Shown here: positions 37,874 through 46,757 of the stretch, in pieces
How the letters are laid out: every line of letters begins with the position of its first letter
Position numbering within the stretch: position 1 is the first letter of the stretch
From: Cellvibrio sp. KY-YJ-3
GTDB taxonomy: Bacteria > Pseudomonadota > Gammaproteobacteria > Pseudomonadales > Cellvibrionaceae
Direction: 5' to 3'
Length of the DNA stretch: 64,000 nt
NCBI RefSeq assembly: GCF_008806955.1
Contig: NZ_CP031727.1
Span: forward strand, 3,858,001 to 3,922,000
Translations under genes and position numbers: made by a program
Notes under the pieces: generated by a model
What the model was told of the DNA's origin: nothing
What the model saw: only the letters and a program-made list of their open reading frames with translations
Databases searched by the model: none

Positions 37874-39163
37874 TTAATTATCGTCTTCCTGATCGATTTT
37901 ACAGGCGAGCACCTTGTCGATGCGGCGGCCATCCATATCCACAATTTCCAGCTGCCAGCCTTGCAATTGGGCTTTGTCGCCCGTAGCGGGCATGCGCCCA
38001 ATCAGCAACATCATCAGCCCGTTAAGGGTTTGGTAATCACCCTCGTCCGGCAGTTCGGCAAGCTCAAGGCAGTCTTTAATATCCAGCACTGGCAGCATGC
38101 CATCGAGCAGGAAGGAGCCGTCATCGCGGCGAATAATAAACGCATCCTGATCATCTTCACTGATAAATTCACCGGTGAGTGCTTCCAGCAAATCCTGCAA
38201 GGTGACTATGCCTTTCATATCGCCATATTCATCCACGACAAACACCATTTGGCTGCGCGAGGAACGGAAGAACTCCAATAACTCCATCGCCGTGAGCGAT
38301 TCCGGCACTACCTGGCAGGGTTGCGCCATAGTCGCCAAATCCACTTGATTGCCGCGAATGGCTTCAGCCAATAACTCTTTGGCGTTGATGATGCCAATCA
38401 CATTGTCATTTTGTTTGGTGCACACCGGAAACCGCGTATGGGGCGATTGCATAACACGCGCATAGTTGTCCTCCAGCGACAAAGCAGTATCCAGATAGAT
38501 GACATCCGCGCGCGGCACCATCAGTGACACAATGCTGCGCGCTTCAAGACGCAGTACATTTTTCACCATGGTGTGCTCTTGCTCCTCCAATATGCCCGAG
38601 CTTGAGCCCTCATCCAGCATCGCGTGAATATCCTCTTCAGTAACCTGATGCCCCTGCATTTGGTGAAAACCCATAATGCGCATTAAATAACGGGTGGACA
38701 TAGAAAGCAGCGCGACAAAGGGTTTGGTGAGGATCGCCAATAACTGCATGGGTCTTGCCATCACGCAGGCGATGCGCTCGGCACTGAGTTGACCGATACG
38801 CTTGGGCACTAACTCGCCCACCACAATGGATAAATAAGTGACCACCACTACCACCAAAATGGTGGCGAAATTATCGCTAATATTGGTGGGCACACCGAGG
38901 GTTTGCAGCCACAGGGCAAAGGGTTCGGCGAATACAGACTCCCCAAAAATACCGTTCATGATACCGATAGAGGTAATACCGATCTGGACAGTGGAGAGGA
39001 ACTGGGTGGGCTCTTCCGCGAGTTTTAATGCAGCCGCCGCCGATTGGCTGCCCTTAGCCGCCAGAGCAGTAAGGCGGGACTTTTTTGCCGTCACTATGGC
39101 AATTTCCGACATGGCAAATACGCCGTTAAGCACAATAAGACCCAGCAGTACAAAAAATTCCAT
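37874..39163 (-). CDS. CorC/HlyC-family membrane protein (CNNM-CBS, PaeA/YtfL-like)
   Basis: The 429-residue inner-membrane protein has a DUF21/CNNM membrane domain (about 1-190; LNGVFAMSEIAIVTAKKSRL), a CBS pair (about 210-330; MVPRADVIYLD, FVVDEYGDMKGIVTLQDL) and a C-terminal CorC_HlyC domain (about 340-425). Relatives export magnesium/cobalt or polyamines; the GDMKGIVTLQDLLEALTGE type is close to YtfL/PaeA. An annotation as haemolysin is historical and not supported. The gene is divergent from the acyltransferase at 39313. Confidence 0.9.
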   Translation of the reverse strand: MEFFVLLGLIVLNGVFAMSEIAIVTAKKSRLTALAAKGSQSAAAALKLAEEPTQFLSTVQIGITSIGIMNGIFGESVFAEPFALWLQTLGVPTNISDNFATILVVVVVTYLSIVVGELVPKRIGQLSAERIACVMARPMQLLAILTKPFVALLSMSTRYLMRIMGFHQMQGHQVTEEDIHAMLDEGSSSGILEEQEHTMVKNVLRLEARSIVSLMVPRADVIYLDTALSLEDNYARVMQSPHTRFPVCTKQNDNVIGIINAKELLAEAIRGNQVDLATMAQPCQVVPESLTAMELLEFFRSSRSQMVFVVDEYGDMKGIVTLQDLLEALTGEFISEDDQDAFIIRRDDGSFLLDGMLPVLDIKDCLELAELPDEGDYQTLNGLMMLLIGRMPATGDKAQLQGWQLEIVDMDGRRIDKVLACKIDQEDDN

Positions 39164-39312
39164 AAATGCCTACTAAAATATTCATAAATAGTGGAGCCTT
39201 TGGCGCCACTCTGTTACAAGAGCGGGCGAGTATAGCACTCATCAATTTAATCGATGCAGTGCTACGCTGTAGCCATTTCCCGTTGATTCACTATTCCCGT
39301 GCCAAGGATTTT

Positions 39313-40158
39313 ATGAAGACGCAAGCATTGCCCAGCCAGCCGTTAGAGCCGCAAGCTACCCCTACAGACACAAGTGCACCAATCACCAATAAAAACCCCG
39401 CCGGAGCGATTGACCGCGAAGATGCCATGGCAATTGCCAAGCACTTCTCGCAGTACCTAACGCCACAATTGGCGCTGAGCGAGACCCTGAAGCACGAGGT
39501 TTATCAATTGCGCCACAAAGTCTATTGCGAAGAGTTGCATTTCGAGGACACCAAACCCGAACAAATCGAGCAGGATGAATTTGACCAGCGCTCGGTTCAC
39601 TGCGCCATTCGCCATATCAAAAGCGAACAACTGGCAGGTACAGTGCGTGTCATCACCACCAAAAGCAGCGATGATTTACTGCCACTGCAAAAATACTGTG
39701 CACAGGCTGTAACCCACGAAAGCCTTGCCCCCCACAACTTTTTACCTCATCAAATTTGTGAGTTGTCGCGCCTGGCCGTGCCCGCGCTGTTTCGCAAACG
39801 CCAATCCGACCAGCAGGAAGGTGCAGCGACCGGGGTAATCAATGAAGAGACTTTCTCCGCCCACGAAATGCGCGCGTTTCCCTACATTGCGGTGAGCCTG
39901 TACTTATCTGCCATGGCGCTGTGTCACAAAACCCGCCGGGTGCATATTTATTTGATGATGGAGCCGCGCCTGGCGCGCAGCCTCAAATTTGTAGGGATTC
40001 ACTGCACCCAGCTGGGGCCGGTGGTGGAATATCACGGTCAGCGTGCCGCCTATTATGTGGATGTACGCGAAGCGCGCCGCACACTAAACCCCGGCTACCG
40101 TAAACTGCTCAGTTTTATCGAAGCCGAGCTGTTTAATCACACACTGGTTAACACCTGA
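39313..40158 (+). CDS. PEP-CTERM/exosortase system-associated acyltransferase-like protein
   Basis: The 281-residue protein begins at ATG 39313 (AAGGA upstream); codons upstream to 39166 lie in the promoter region. The sequence reads as a GNAT/acylhomoserine-lactone-synthase-like fold: YQLRHKVYCEELHFED, DEFDQRSVHCAIRH, LAGTVRVIT, CELSRLAVPALFRKR and HIYLMMEPRLARSLKFVGIH. This pattern fits the family found beside exosortase (PEP-CTERM) loci. No exosortase, PEP-CTERM protein or polysaccharide cluster is in the window, so it is an orphan here. Its stop is five bases from the stop of the convergent FUSC gene. Substrate and product are unknown; an acyl-homoserine-lactone synthase is less likely. 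Confidence 0.75.
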   Translation: MKTQALPSQPLEPQATPTDTSAPITNKNPAGAIDREDAMAIAKHFSQYLTPQLALSETLKHEVYQLRHKVYCEELHFEDTKPEQIEQDEFDQRSVHCAIRHIKSEQLAGTVRVITTKSSDDLLPLQKYCAQAVTHESLAPHNFLPHQICELSRLAVPALFRKRQSDQQEGAATGVINEETFSAHEMRAFPYIAVSLYLSAMALCHKTRRVHIYLMMEPRLARSLKFVGIHCTQLGPVVEYHGQRAAYYVDVREARRTLNPGYRKLLSFIEAELFNHTLVNT

Positions 40159-40163
40159 ATATT

Positions 40164-41219
40164 TTAGGAAGAACAGCGACACAACCGTATCAACCAGCGC
40201 TCCATCCGCTCAAATGCGGTTGGGTGATATACCACCCAACCGCCAATCAGCCCCAGCAAACTACCCAAGACAATATCCAACAAGCGCGCCCGCAATAGCA
40301 CCTCAGGCACCCAATTCACAGCAGTCGCCTCTGCAAAGAGTACGGTCAACGGCGTGATAAAAATCACCGCGAGGCCGTAATTGCGCATCACTAAAAACTC
40401 CACAACAAAGGTCAACAGCATTATTAAGAGTGCAATAGCTACAGGGGTAAGTGGCAGCGTGAATAACAGTGCAGCCAAAACCAGCCCGAGCGCCGTTCCA
40501 AACACCCGATGCAGCTTGCGCTGCACCACCATGCGGAAACTGGCACCCTGCATAACTGCAGCACAGGAAATAGGTACCCAATAGGGGTTATCCAGCGACA
40601 AGGCAATTGCAATCACATACGAAGTGGCGACAAAAAAGGCGATGACACCCGCTTCCAGTATCAGCGCAAAAGGGCGCACCACAGTGGCTGCAGCGGGAGC
40701 CTCCTGCGGCGGATAAGCGCGCGGAAGAAGGCTGTAAAGCAACGCCAAAAAGCAGGAAAACCCCGCACCGGCAGCGACCAACCCCGCGCGCAGAGGCAAC
40801 TGGGCAACCCCTAAGGGTTGAATAATGCCAATCACCGTCACCAGGATAAAAAAGAAACTACCCGGCGGTGCTACAGCGTAAAACCGGGTGATAAGTGTGG
40901 CGCCAAACACCGCCACAAAAAGCGCCGCTGTCCCCGTATAAACGCTAAAACTGGCACCGAGCCCCAAGGCAAAACAGGCAACTAATCCCAGAGAACACCA
41001 AAATAAGCGACGCATGCGTTGCAACAATGGCAGCGGTTGGATATACAAAAACACCATGGCCCCCATCGCCGCCAAAATAGCCAGATCCACGCGCCCAAGC
41101 AGTGCCCCAACCAGCGCAGGAACACCCGCCCCCAGCGCGACCATAAACGGAATATGCCAAGGGCGATTGGCGGTTTTTATCTGGATCAAGGTTTGCAGCT
41201 GGGAGGGGAAACCGGGCAC
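40164..41219 (-). CDS. FUSC-family membrane transporter
   Basis: The 351-residue inner-membrane protein has about nine to ten hydrophobic segments. The FUSC/aromatic-acid-exporter pattern is seen in DNPYWVPISCAAVMQGASFRMVVQRKLHRVFGTALG (split here at its key residues W, S, R, R, G) and in repeated membrane halves. It lacks the long cytoplasmic domain of full-length AaeB-type members. It follows the periplasmic binding-protein gene by nine bases, so the two are probably one operon. An efflux role for aromatic or related acids is a family inference only. Confidence 0.8.
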   Translation of the reverse strand: MPGFPSQLQTLIQIKTANRPWHIPFMVALGAGVPALVGALLGRVDLAILAAMGAMVFLYIQPLPLLQRMRRLFWCSLGLVACFALGLGASFSVYTGTAALFVAVFGATLITRFYAVAPPGSFFFILVTVIGIIQPLGVAQLPLRAGLVAAGAGFSCFLALLYSLLPRAYPPQEAPAAATVVRPFALILEAGVIAFFVATSYVIAIALSLDNPYWVPISCAAVMQGASFRMVVQRKLHRVFGTALGLVLAALLFTLPLTPVAIALLIMLLTFVVEFLVMRNYGLAVIFITPLTVLFAEATAVNWVPEVLLRARLLDIVLGSLLGLIGGWVVYHPTAFERMERWLIRLCRCSS

Positions 41220-41228
41220 ATAAACTCC

Positions 41229-42164
41229 TTAGTCGAGGAAGCTGGGCACCTTTTGCAGGTGGGCGGGCAGCAGCGGGTTGTGCAGCACAAAGTAGTCCCC
41301 CTGCTGCTGTTTGATCAAGGCGATTTCAGCGGCAAAGGTGCGCGTAAACAACTCATCAAATGAACCATCGGACTGGGCAATGCGCAACCCCTCCTCCAGG
41401 CGCTGGGCCAATTCCGACTCATGAATGCTCACATAAAACACAAAAGGCAAAGGAAAATAGAGCAAAGGGCGCTGTGCCACTACCATCTTGTAGCCCCGTT
41501 CAGCCTGACTCTCCAGTAGCAGTGGCGCCTCCACAATACTCATGGGGACATAGTCATAGCGCTTGGCGTTTAACATCGCCAGTACATTGCTGATATTGGA
41601 GCTGTCTTGCACCTGATAGCCATTGGCGCGATAAACATCCGTATCCACCCAGCCACGCACTTGCCCCGCCACGAGACGTTTTAAGGCAGATACCTGGGTG
41701 ATGGCGGCAAAACGAGCCTGATCCTCGCTCCGGACAATCAAGTGACGATAGCCCAGCAAGCCTTTATAAAGCGGGATATCAATCCGGATAGCAGGATCAG
41801 CGCTTCGCCCCACCGACTGACTCACCCGCCGCCAAGGGCCAACCTGCACATTGATTATTTTCCCCCGGCTCAGCTCGCGTCGCACACGGGGCGTGGAGAA
41901 TTCGGCTTTTACGCGCAGGATTTTGAATGCACCATGACTGCTACGGGTTTTATCCAGCGCCAGCCGTAACAGCTGCACCTGATAATCATCGCGCTTGGGG
42001 GTTACTCCCCAATCCCAATAGCGGTATTCCATGGTTTCTTTGGTGCCCGGCTCGGTATTCGGCTGGGCGCTGACCAAGGGCGCGCCCAGTGCCAACAGCA
42101 CTAACAGGCCGTAGCCGACAAGGGCATGGTTAGAGAAAAAATGCTCTCGATTGATTTGACTCAT
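41229..42164 (-). CDS. Periplasmic solute-binding (SBP_bac_3-like) protein
   Basis: The ATG at 42164 gives 311 residues; a GTG at 42176 is an alternative start. A signal peptide (LVGYGLLVLLALGAPLVSA) is followed by a type 3 periplasmic binding fold: YWDWGVTPKRDDYQVQLLRLAL, SALKRLVAGQVRGWVDTDVY and ESELAQRLEEGLRIAQSDGSFDELF. There is no ABC permease beside it; instead a FUSC transporter gene follows at nine bases. Such orphan proteins are often sensors or remain uncharacterised. The ligand is unknown. Confidence 0.75.
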   Translation of the reverse strand: MSQINREHFFSNHALVGYGLLVLLALGAPLVSAQPNTEPGTKETMEYRYWDWGVTPKRDDYQVQLLRLALDKTRSSHGAFKILRVKAEFSTPRVRRELSRGKIINVQVGPWRRVSQSVGRSADPAIRIDIPLYKGLLGYRHLIVRSEDQARFAAITQVSALKRLVAGQVRGWVDTDVYRANGYQVQDSSNISNVLAMLNAKRYDYVPMSIVEAPLLLESQAERGYKMVVAQRPLLYFPLPFVFYVSIHESELAQRLEEGLRIAQSDGSFDELFTRTFAAEIALIKQQQGDYFVLHNPLLPAHLQKVPSFLD

Positions 42165-42416
42165 AACGGCAAACACAATTTTTTATTAGCTTTATATACA
42201 AACACAGGGGGCAAGCACTGATCGCGACTGCTGGGTAGGTTAACACCCGCAGGCCGCATTTACCCTTGGCTGGATGGTTTTTTATTTCTTAAAAATCCCG
42301 CTAAATCAAGCTTTTAGGAATAAGAACAGCCAGAGCCTTCACCGGTAACCCAGCCAATTGTTCAGGCAATCGCTCGCTTTCTTTGACTAAACAGGAGTTT
42401 ATATTGCCTTTACATT

Positions 42417-42431
42417 TGAGAAGAATTATCA
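42417..42431. promoter_or_regulatory. Fur box-like site upstream of tonB
   Basis: TGAGAAG-A-ATTATCA matches the 7-1-7 Fur pattern at 12 of 14 positions, with a perfect right half, 49 bp before the tonB ATG. The rest of 42165-42479 (315 bp) holds no gene; it carries the divergent promoters of tonB and the binding-protein gene. Confidence 0.6.
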
Positions 42432-42479
42432 TTAACACTGTTTTGTTATTTAACCCTTGCCAAGGCTAGTGCTTCGTTG

Positions 42480-43115
42480 ATGTCGTCCAAACACAGCTCA
42501 CTGATTTCTCTTCTGCTCGTTGCTGGTGTGCATCTGGGAGCATTAGCGGCAATCGTTTTGTCCGCGCCTGAACCCGCGCCGGTGGAGATAGTTCAACCCA
42601 CTATTCAAGGTGTGATTGTGATGGCGGAACCAGAGCCAACGCCACCACCGCCCGAACCGCTCCCGCCACCACCACCCCCGGAAAAAAAGCCGGAACCAAC
42701 GCCCAAGCCAAAACCCAAACCGCTGCCCAAAGCACCGCCGTCCGAGCGGGCAGTAAAGGCACCCGAACCAGAACCACTACCGACTCCACCGGTCGCACAA
42801 CCGGCTGAACCCAAACCGGCAGCACCTGCACCCGTAGTGCCACCGCGCGCCGATGCCGGGCAAATCAGCAACCCCGCACCAGCCTACCCCAGCCTCTCGC
42901 GGCGTTTACGGGAAGAAGGGCTGGTGGTGCTTGAAATTCTCATTCGCGCCGACGGCAGCGTCGGCGAGATAAAACTGAAAGCCAGCAGTGGTTTCAAACG
43001 GCTGGATGAAGCGGCGATCAATGCTGTGAAACGTTGGCGTTACCAACCCGCCACCCAGGGCGGCCAAGCCATCGATTTCTGGTACGAACAGCCACTCGAA
43101 TTTAATTTGCACTGA
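42480..43115 (+). CDS. tonB: Energy transducer TonB
   Basis: TonB couples the proton motive force harvested by ExbBD to outer-membrane receptors. From the ATG at 42480 it has 211 residues. One N-terminal membrane anchor (about 8-28) is followed by a long Pro/Glu/Lys-rich rigid spacer (about 48-125) and a TonB C-terminal domain (about 133-211; YPSLSRRLREEGLVVLEILI, AAINAVKRWRYQPA). It leads an exbB-exbD operon under a Fur-like site. It is presumably the partner for some or all of the five TonB-dependent receptors in this window. Confidence 0.95.
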   Translation: MSSKHSSLISLLLVAGVHLGALAAIVLSAPEPAPVEIVQPTIQGVIVMAEPEPTPPPPEPLPPPPPPEKKPEPTPKPKPKPLPKAPPSERAVKAPEPEPLPTPPVAQPAEPKPAAPAPVVPPRADAGQISNPAPAYPSLSRRLREEGLVVLEILIRADGSVGEIKLKASSGFKRLDEAAINAVKRWRYQPATQGGQAIDFWYEQPLEFNLH

Positions 43116-43173
43116 TTGTTTTACTCGGATTGCCACAACTGATTTTTACTTCTACCGCTACAACGAGGTTTTT

Positions 43174-43890
43174 ATGGATTCACCTTACGGCATAGCTTCC
43201 ATCTGGGCACAGGGCGACGCACTGATCAAAGGTGTCGCAATTATTTTGCTCGTCATGTCCATCGCCAGCTGGTGGGTAATTGTGGTGCGCGCCTGGGGCC
43301 TGTGGCGCCTGCGCAGCTCGGCTCAGGGCTTAAACGATTTCTGGCACGCCCAAAGTTTTGCCGAGGGTTTGCGCACCTTGGGGGAAGATCGCACCACTCC
43401 ATTTCGCCATTTAGCCGAAGAAGGTCAGGCGGCGCTGGATCACCACAGCAACCACAAAGATGACTTGCACGGTCACTTGCCGCTCGCCGAATGGCTCACT
43501 GCCTGCTTGCGTGGTTCTATCGATGAAAGCGCCGAACGTTTACAGCGTGGTTTGGCGGTGTTGGCGTCAGTGGGATCTACCGCGCCGTTTGTAGGTTTGT
43601 TTGGCACCGTGTGGGGTATTTACCATGCGTTGGTTGGCATTGGTGTATCGGGTCAGGCGAGTATCGACAAAGTAGCCGGCCCGGTAGGTGAAGCATTGAT
43701 CATGACCGCCTTTGGTTTGGCCGTCGCCATTCCAGCGGTGCTGGGCTACAACGCCTTAAACCGCGCCAATAAAGGTGTACTCAACAAGCTCAACCGTTTT
43801 GCCCATCAGCTGCACGCTTATTTCATCACCGGCAGCCCAATGCAAAACAAAGGCACCATCACCAAACTTACTCCGCGCAAAGAGGGTTAA
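43174..43890 (+). CDS. exbB: Biopolymer transport protein ExbB
   Basis: The 238-residue inner-membrane protein is the MotA/TolQ/ExbB proton-channel subunit. It shows a first membrane helix near 18-38 (IILLVMSIASWWVIVVRAW), the family motif GSTAPFVGLFGTVWGIYHAL before helix two, and AFGLAVAIPAVLGYNAL in helix three. It lies 58 bp after tonB and three bases before exbD. Confidence 0.95.
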   Translation: MDSPYGIASIWAQGDALIKGVAIILLVMSIASWWVIVVRAWGLWRLRSSAQGLNDFWHAQSFAEGLRTLGEDRTTPFRHLAEEGQAALDHHSNHKDDLHGHLPLAEWLTACLRGSIDESAERLQRGLAVLASVGSTAPFVGLFGTVWGIYHALVGIGVSGQASIDKVAGPVGEALIMTAFGLAVAIPAVLGYNALNRANKGVLNKLNRFAHQLHAYFITGSPMQNKGTITKLTPRKEG

Positions 43891-43893
43891 GCC

Positions 43894-44307
43894 ATGGCAT
43901 TTGGTGGAGGTCTCGACGACGATAGCGAAGTCATGAGCGAAATCAACATGACGCCCTTGGTGGATGTCATGTTGGTATTGCTGATTATTTTTATTATCAC
44001 CGTGCCGGTATTAACCCATTCGGTAAAAGTGGATTTACCGCGTGCCGACAATACCCCCAATGAATTAAAACCGGAAACTATCAGCCTTGCCGTCAATGCC
44101 GACGGGGCGATTTTCTGGAACGAAACCCAAGTCAGTTTTGAGGATTTGGAAGCCCGCCTCACCGCTGAAGCAAGCAAACAACCGCAACCGGAAATTCACA
44201 TTCGCGGCGATAAAGCGGCGGCCTACGAACATGTGATACAAACCATGGCGGCGGTGCAGCGAGCGGGTATTTTAAAATTAGGATTTGTCACCGAACCCGG
44301 CAATTAG
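43894..44307 (+). CDS. exbD: Biopolymer transport protein ExbD
   Basis: The 137-residue protein has a short cytoplasmic start, one membrane helix carrying the essential Asp in NMTPLVDVMLVLLIIF, and a periplasmic domain ending near ILKLGFVTEP. Together with ExbB it forms the proton-driven motor for TonB. It ends at a strong terminator whose stem begins inside the last codons. Confidence 0.95.
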   Translation: MAFGGGLDDDSEVMSEINMTPLVDVMLVLLIIFIITVPVLTHSVKVDLPRADNTPNELKPETISLAVNADGAIFWNETQVSFEDLEARLTAEASKQPQPEIHIRGDKAAAYEHVIQTMAAVQRAGILKLGFVTEPGN

Positions 44308-44320
44308 CCGGGTTTTTTAT
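44296..44320 (+). terminator. Rho-independent terminator of tonB-exbB-exbD
   Basis: CCCGGC-AATTA-GCCGGG is followed by TTTTTTATTTTT. The stem overlaps the exbD stop codon. Confidence 0.9.
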
Positions 44321-44347
44321 TTTTAGCGGGCTTAATGCTGTGCGGGG

Positions 44348-44491
44348 CTAATGCGGTGCGGGTTTTGGCTGTCCATCGTCACGCCAGGGTTTGCCATCGC
44401 AAGTGGCATAGTGCGGGCAAGTGTCCATACAACCCCGGCAGGGCAAATGCACCGGGGTATTATTTTCGGTGGGGCTGACTGGCTGCGACAT
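44348..44491 (-). CDS. Small cysteine-rich protein of 47 residues (hypothetical)
   Basis: A minus-strand ATG at 44491 has GGAGAG at a good distance and opens a 47-codon frame ending in TAG. The product carries a tight motif CRGCMDTCPHYATC with four Cys and one His, then DGKPWRDDG. The spacing suggests a metal- or redox-active knuckle. Ribosome site, compact composition and Cys pattern argue for a real gene, but no family is recognised. It lies between the exbD terminator and the MATE gene; on the plus strand only a shadow frame exists. The remaining bases to 44644 hold the MATE promoter. Confidence 0.5.
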   Translation of the reverse strand: MSQPVSPTENNTPVHLPCRGCMDTCPHYATCDGKPWRDDGQPKPAPH

Positions 44492-44644
44492 ATTCTCTCC
44501 ATTATCTATTTAGGTGGGTTATCCGGTTATACGCAAGTCGCCGCCTTTTAGGCGCATATCCATGCAGTTATTCTTCGCCCAACTGATATATTCACTCGAC
44601 TCCCTATCAATAACTCACCATCCCGTTGAATAACTTCTTACCCA

Positions 44645-46018
44645 ATGAATAACACCACCACTTCAGATCACCCACAGCCAGCCCCGCTGGTTAATACCCG
44701 TCACAGCGCGATTATTCGCTTGGCGATTCCGATTATTCTCGCCAATGCCGCCGTGCCCTTGCTCGGTTTGGTGGATACCGCCGTGATCGGCCACAGCGGC
44801 ACCGCTGCAGATTTGGGCGCAATTGCGCTGGGTTCGCTGATTTTCAGTTTTCTCTTCTGGGGTTTTGGTTTTTTGCGCATGGGCACCAGCGGTTTTACCG
44901 CCCAGGCGGCGGGCGCCGGTGATTACCGCGAAGTGCGCACGGCTTATGGACGAGCGCTGCTGCTGGGCGTTGCAATTGGGTTGCTACTGATCTTGCTGCA
45001 GTACCCGTTAAATCTGCTCGCGTTTTGGTTGTTGGATGGCAGTGTTGCCGTTGAGCAAGCCGCGCAGGTTTATATGCATACGCGCATTTGGGGCGCACCA
45101 GCCACACTCGCCACCTACGCGATTATGGGCACGCTGATTGGCCTTGGGCACACCCGGCAATTACTCTGGTTACAACTACTGCTGAATGGCGTGAACTTAA
45201 TTCTGGATGTGGTTTTTGTTGTGGGGTTTGACTGGGGGGTGCGCGGCATAGCGTTAGGTACGGTTATCGCCGAATGGACTTGTGTGCTAGTGGGCGCGCG
45301 GGTTCTTTATCGGCTGCTACGCAAACCGCAGGCGGAATCTTTTTTTATTTGGTCCCATATTTTTCAGCGCAGCGCATTAGTCAGTACCTTAAAAACCAAT
45401 AGTGACATCATGTGGCGCACGCTGTTTATGCTCACCGGTTTTGGCTGGTTCGCTAATCAAGGGGCGCAATTTGGCGATACGGTGCTCGCGGCCAACCATA
45501 TCCTGTTACAGTTTTTGTCCTTTGCGGCGTTTTTTCTGGATGGTTTTGCTTTTGCGTTGGAGTCGCTGGTAGGTAAAGCCATAGGTGCGCGCAATCGCCA
45601 GTTGTTTGATCGCGTGATTGTGGTCTCCACCCAAATTGCTGCTGCCTGTGCCGCCGGATTAATGCTTTTATTGTTGCTGTTTGGACCGCTGGCGATTAAC
45701 GCATTGAACCCGCATCCAGCCATCCAACTGCAAGCGCAAACTTACCTGCCCTATGCCGCTACTTATGTGTTGTTGTCATTTATGGCATTTCAGCTGGACG
45801 GGATTTTTATTGGCGCCACCGCCAGCCGCGCCATGCGTAACGCGGCGCTGGTATCGCTGCTGATATTCCTCGCTGCCGCGTGGCTGCTCGTTGAATGGGC
45901 GGGCAACCAGGGTCTGTGGTTGGCATTTATTCTCTACGTTATCGCCCGCGCACTTGCGCTCGGGGCTTATTTACCGGCGTTGCGTCGGCAGTTGCCACCC
46001 ACCGCAAGCACCGGCTAA
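44645..46018 (+). CDS. MATE-family efflux transporter, DinF-like
   Basis: The 457-residue inner-membrane protein has twelve probable helices in two related halves. The first half has LAIPIILANAAVPLLGLVD, AVIGHSGTAADLGAIALGS and FGFLRMGTSGFTAQA, which is the DinF pattern. It exports cationic drugs or metabolites using sodium or proton gradients; the substrate is unknown. The gene converges with the small regulator-like gene at 46085. Confidence 0.92.
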   Translation: MNNTTTSDHPQPAPLVNTRHSAIIRLAIPIILANAAVPLLGLVDTAVIGHSGTAADLGAIALGSLIFSFLFWGFGFLRMGTSGFTAQAAGAGDYREVRTAYGRALLLGVAIGLLLILLQYPLNLLAFWLLDGSVAVEQAAQVYMHTRIWGAPATLATYAIMGTLIGLGHTRQLLWLQLLLNGVNLILDVVFVVGFDWGVRGIALGTVIAEWTCVLVGARVLYRLLRKPQAESFFIWSHIFQRSALVSTLKTNSDIMWRTLFMLTGFGWFANQGAQFGDTVLAANHILLQFLSFAAFFLDGFAFALESLVGKAIGARNRQLFDRVIVVSTQIAAACAAGLMLLLLLFGPLAINALNPHPAIQLQAQTYLPYAATYVLLSFMAFQLDGIFIGATASRAMRNAALVSLLIFLAAAWLLVEWAGNQGLWLAFILYVIARALALGAYLPALRRQLPPTASTG

Positions 46019-46084
46019 CGAGCCCGACTAACAAACTCGGTTAACGATCTCGACTAAAAAGTTACGCTTTATAAAAAATACGCA

Positions 46085-46414
46085 TCAACTACTGACTTGA
46101 TGCTTTTGCAGGTGTTTCTCCAACAACTGCATAAAGCGCGGCTCGGGGCCGATATCCTCATACAGCGGATCACCCATTTCATCGGTGGCGATCACTCGAT
46201 TGCCCTGCACATAGGGAAAACTTTCCTCCACCATATTTAACGCGGCGGATAAAAGTTCACGAATTAATTGCTCCTTGGTGCGTTTGGGGTACATCTCCGC
46301 CAAAGCATCAATACGCGCCGCATCTTCAATGGTGAGATGCACATTGTAGGTATCCTTGGTCAGAATCCCCTGCGCCTGTTTTTCCCACTCGCTAACCAAA
46401 CCTTTTAACGACAT
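46085..46414 (-). CDS. Small ribbon-helix-helix-like conserved protein
   Basis: The 109-residue protein contains VHLTIEDAARIDALAEMYPKRTKEQLIRELLSAAL (key residues: T, E, A, L, Y, T, L), which reads as a strand plus two helices of a ribbon-helix-helix type DNA-binding fold. A conserved tail follows (VIATDEMGDPLYEDIGPEPRF). Close relatives in Pseudomonas have been labelled pilin assembly or type 1 pili tip component, a name the sequence does not support. A small regulator is my inference. It is a single-gene unit. Confidence 0.75.
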   Translation of the reverse strand: MSLKGLVSEWEKQAQGILTKDTYNVHLTIEDAARIDALAEMYPKRTKEQLIRELLSAALNMVEESFPYVQGNRVIATDEMGDPLYEDIGPEPRFMQLLEKHLQKHQVSS

Positions 46415-46757
46415 ATATCTGCTCCTTTTACTGCAATTAAGAGAGAAACAATTGTTCGCTGCCCAGACTGAACGGTAAATGAACTGTGAGGCGCAATGTG
46501 AGGTGTACCCTGCGTTGTGTCATGTATTGAGTGTAGTCCACCGATTGTCATTAACGCCCTGCGCACGTAAAAAATCCTTACAAATATTCACATTAGCCCA
46601 GTGACAAAATGGCAACCTACCGTAGCAAATTCAACCTACAGCAGCTATGGTTAGCAACACAAAAACAATAATCGCCATCCGTTAAATAGGTTCAGCCGCA
46701 CCCACAAAAACAATCACCTTAGAAACATTCACAATAGAAACAACAGAGACAAAAACA
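46415..46757. other. Intergenic 343 bp with a 45-bp-periodic 11-mer
   Basis: No gene is seen. The region carries the divergent promoters of the small regulator-like gene and the deacetylase. ACAAAAACAAT occurs three times at 46659, 46704 and 46749, exactly 45 bp apart, the last copy running into the deacetylase start codon. Confidence 0.5.

Noticed and set aside
37756-38001. N-terminal extension of the GH13 protein
   Set aside because: It overlaps the CorC-type gene and precedes a proper lipobox start at 37755.
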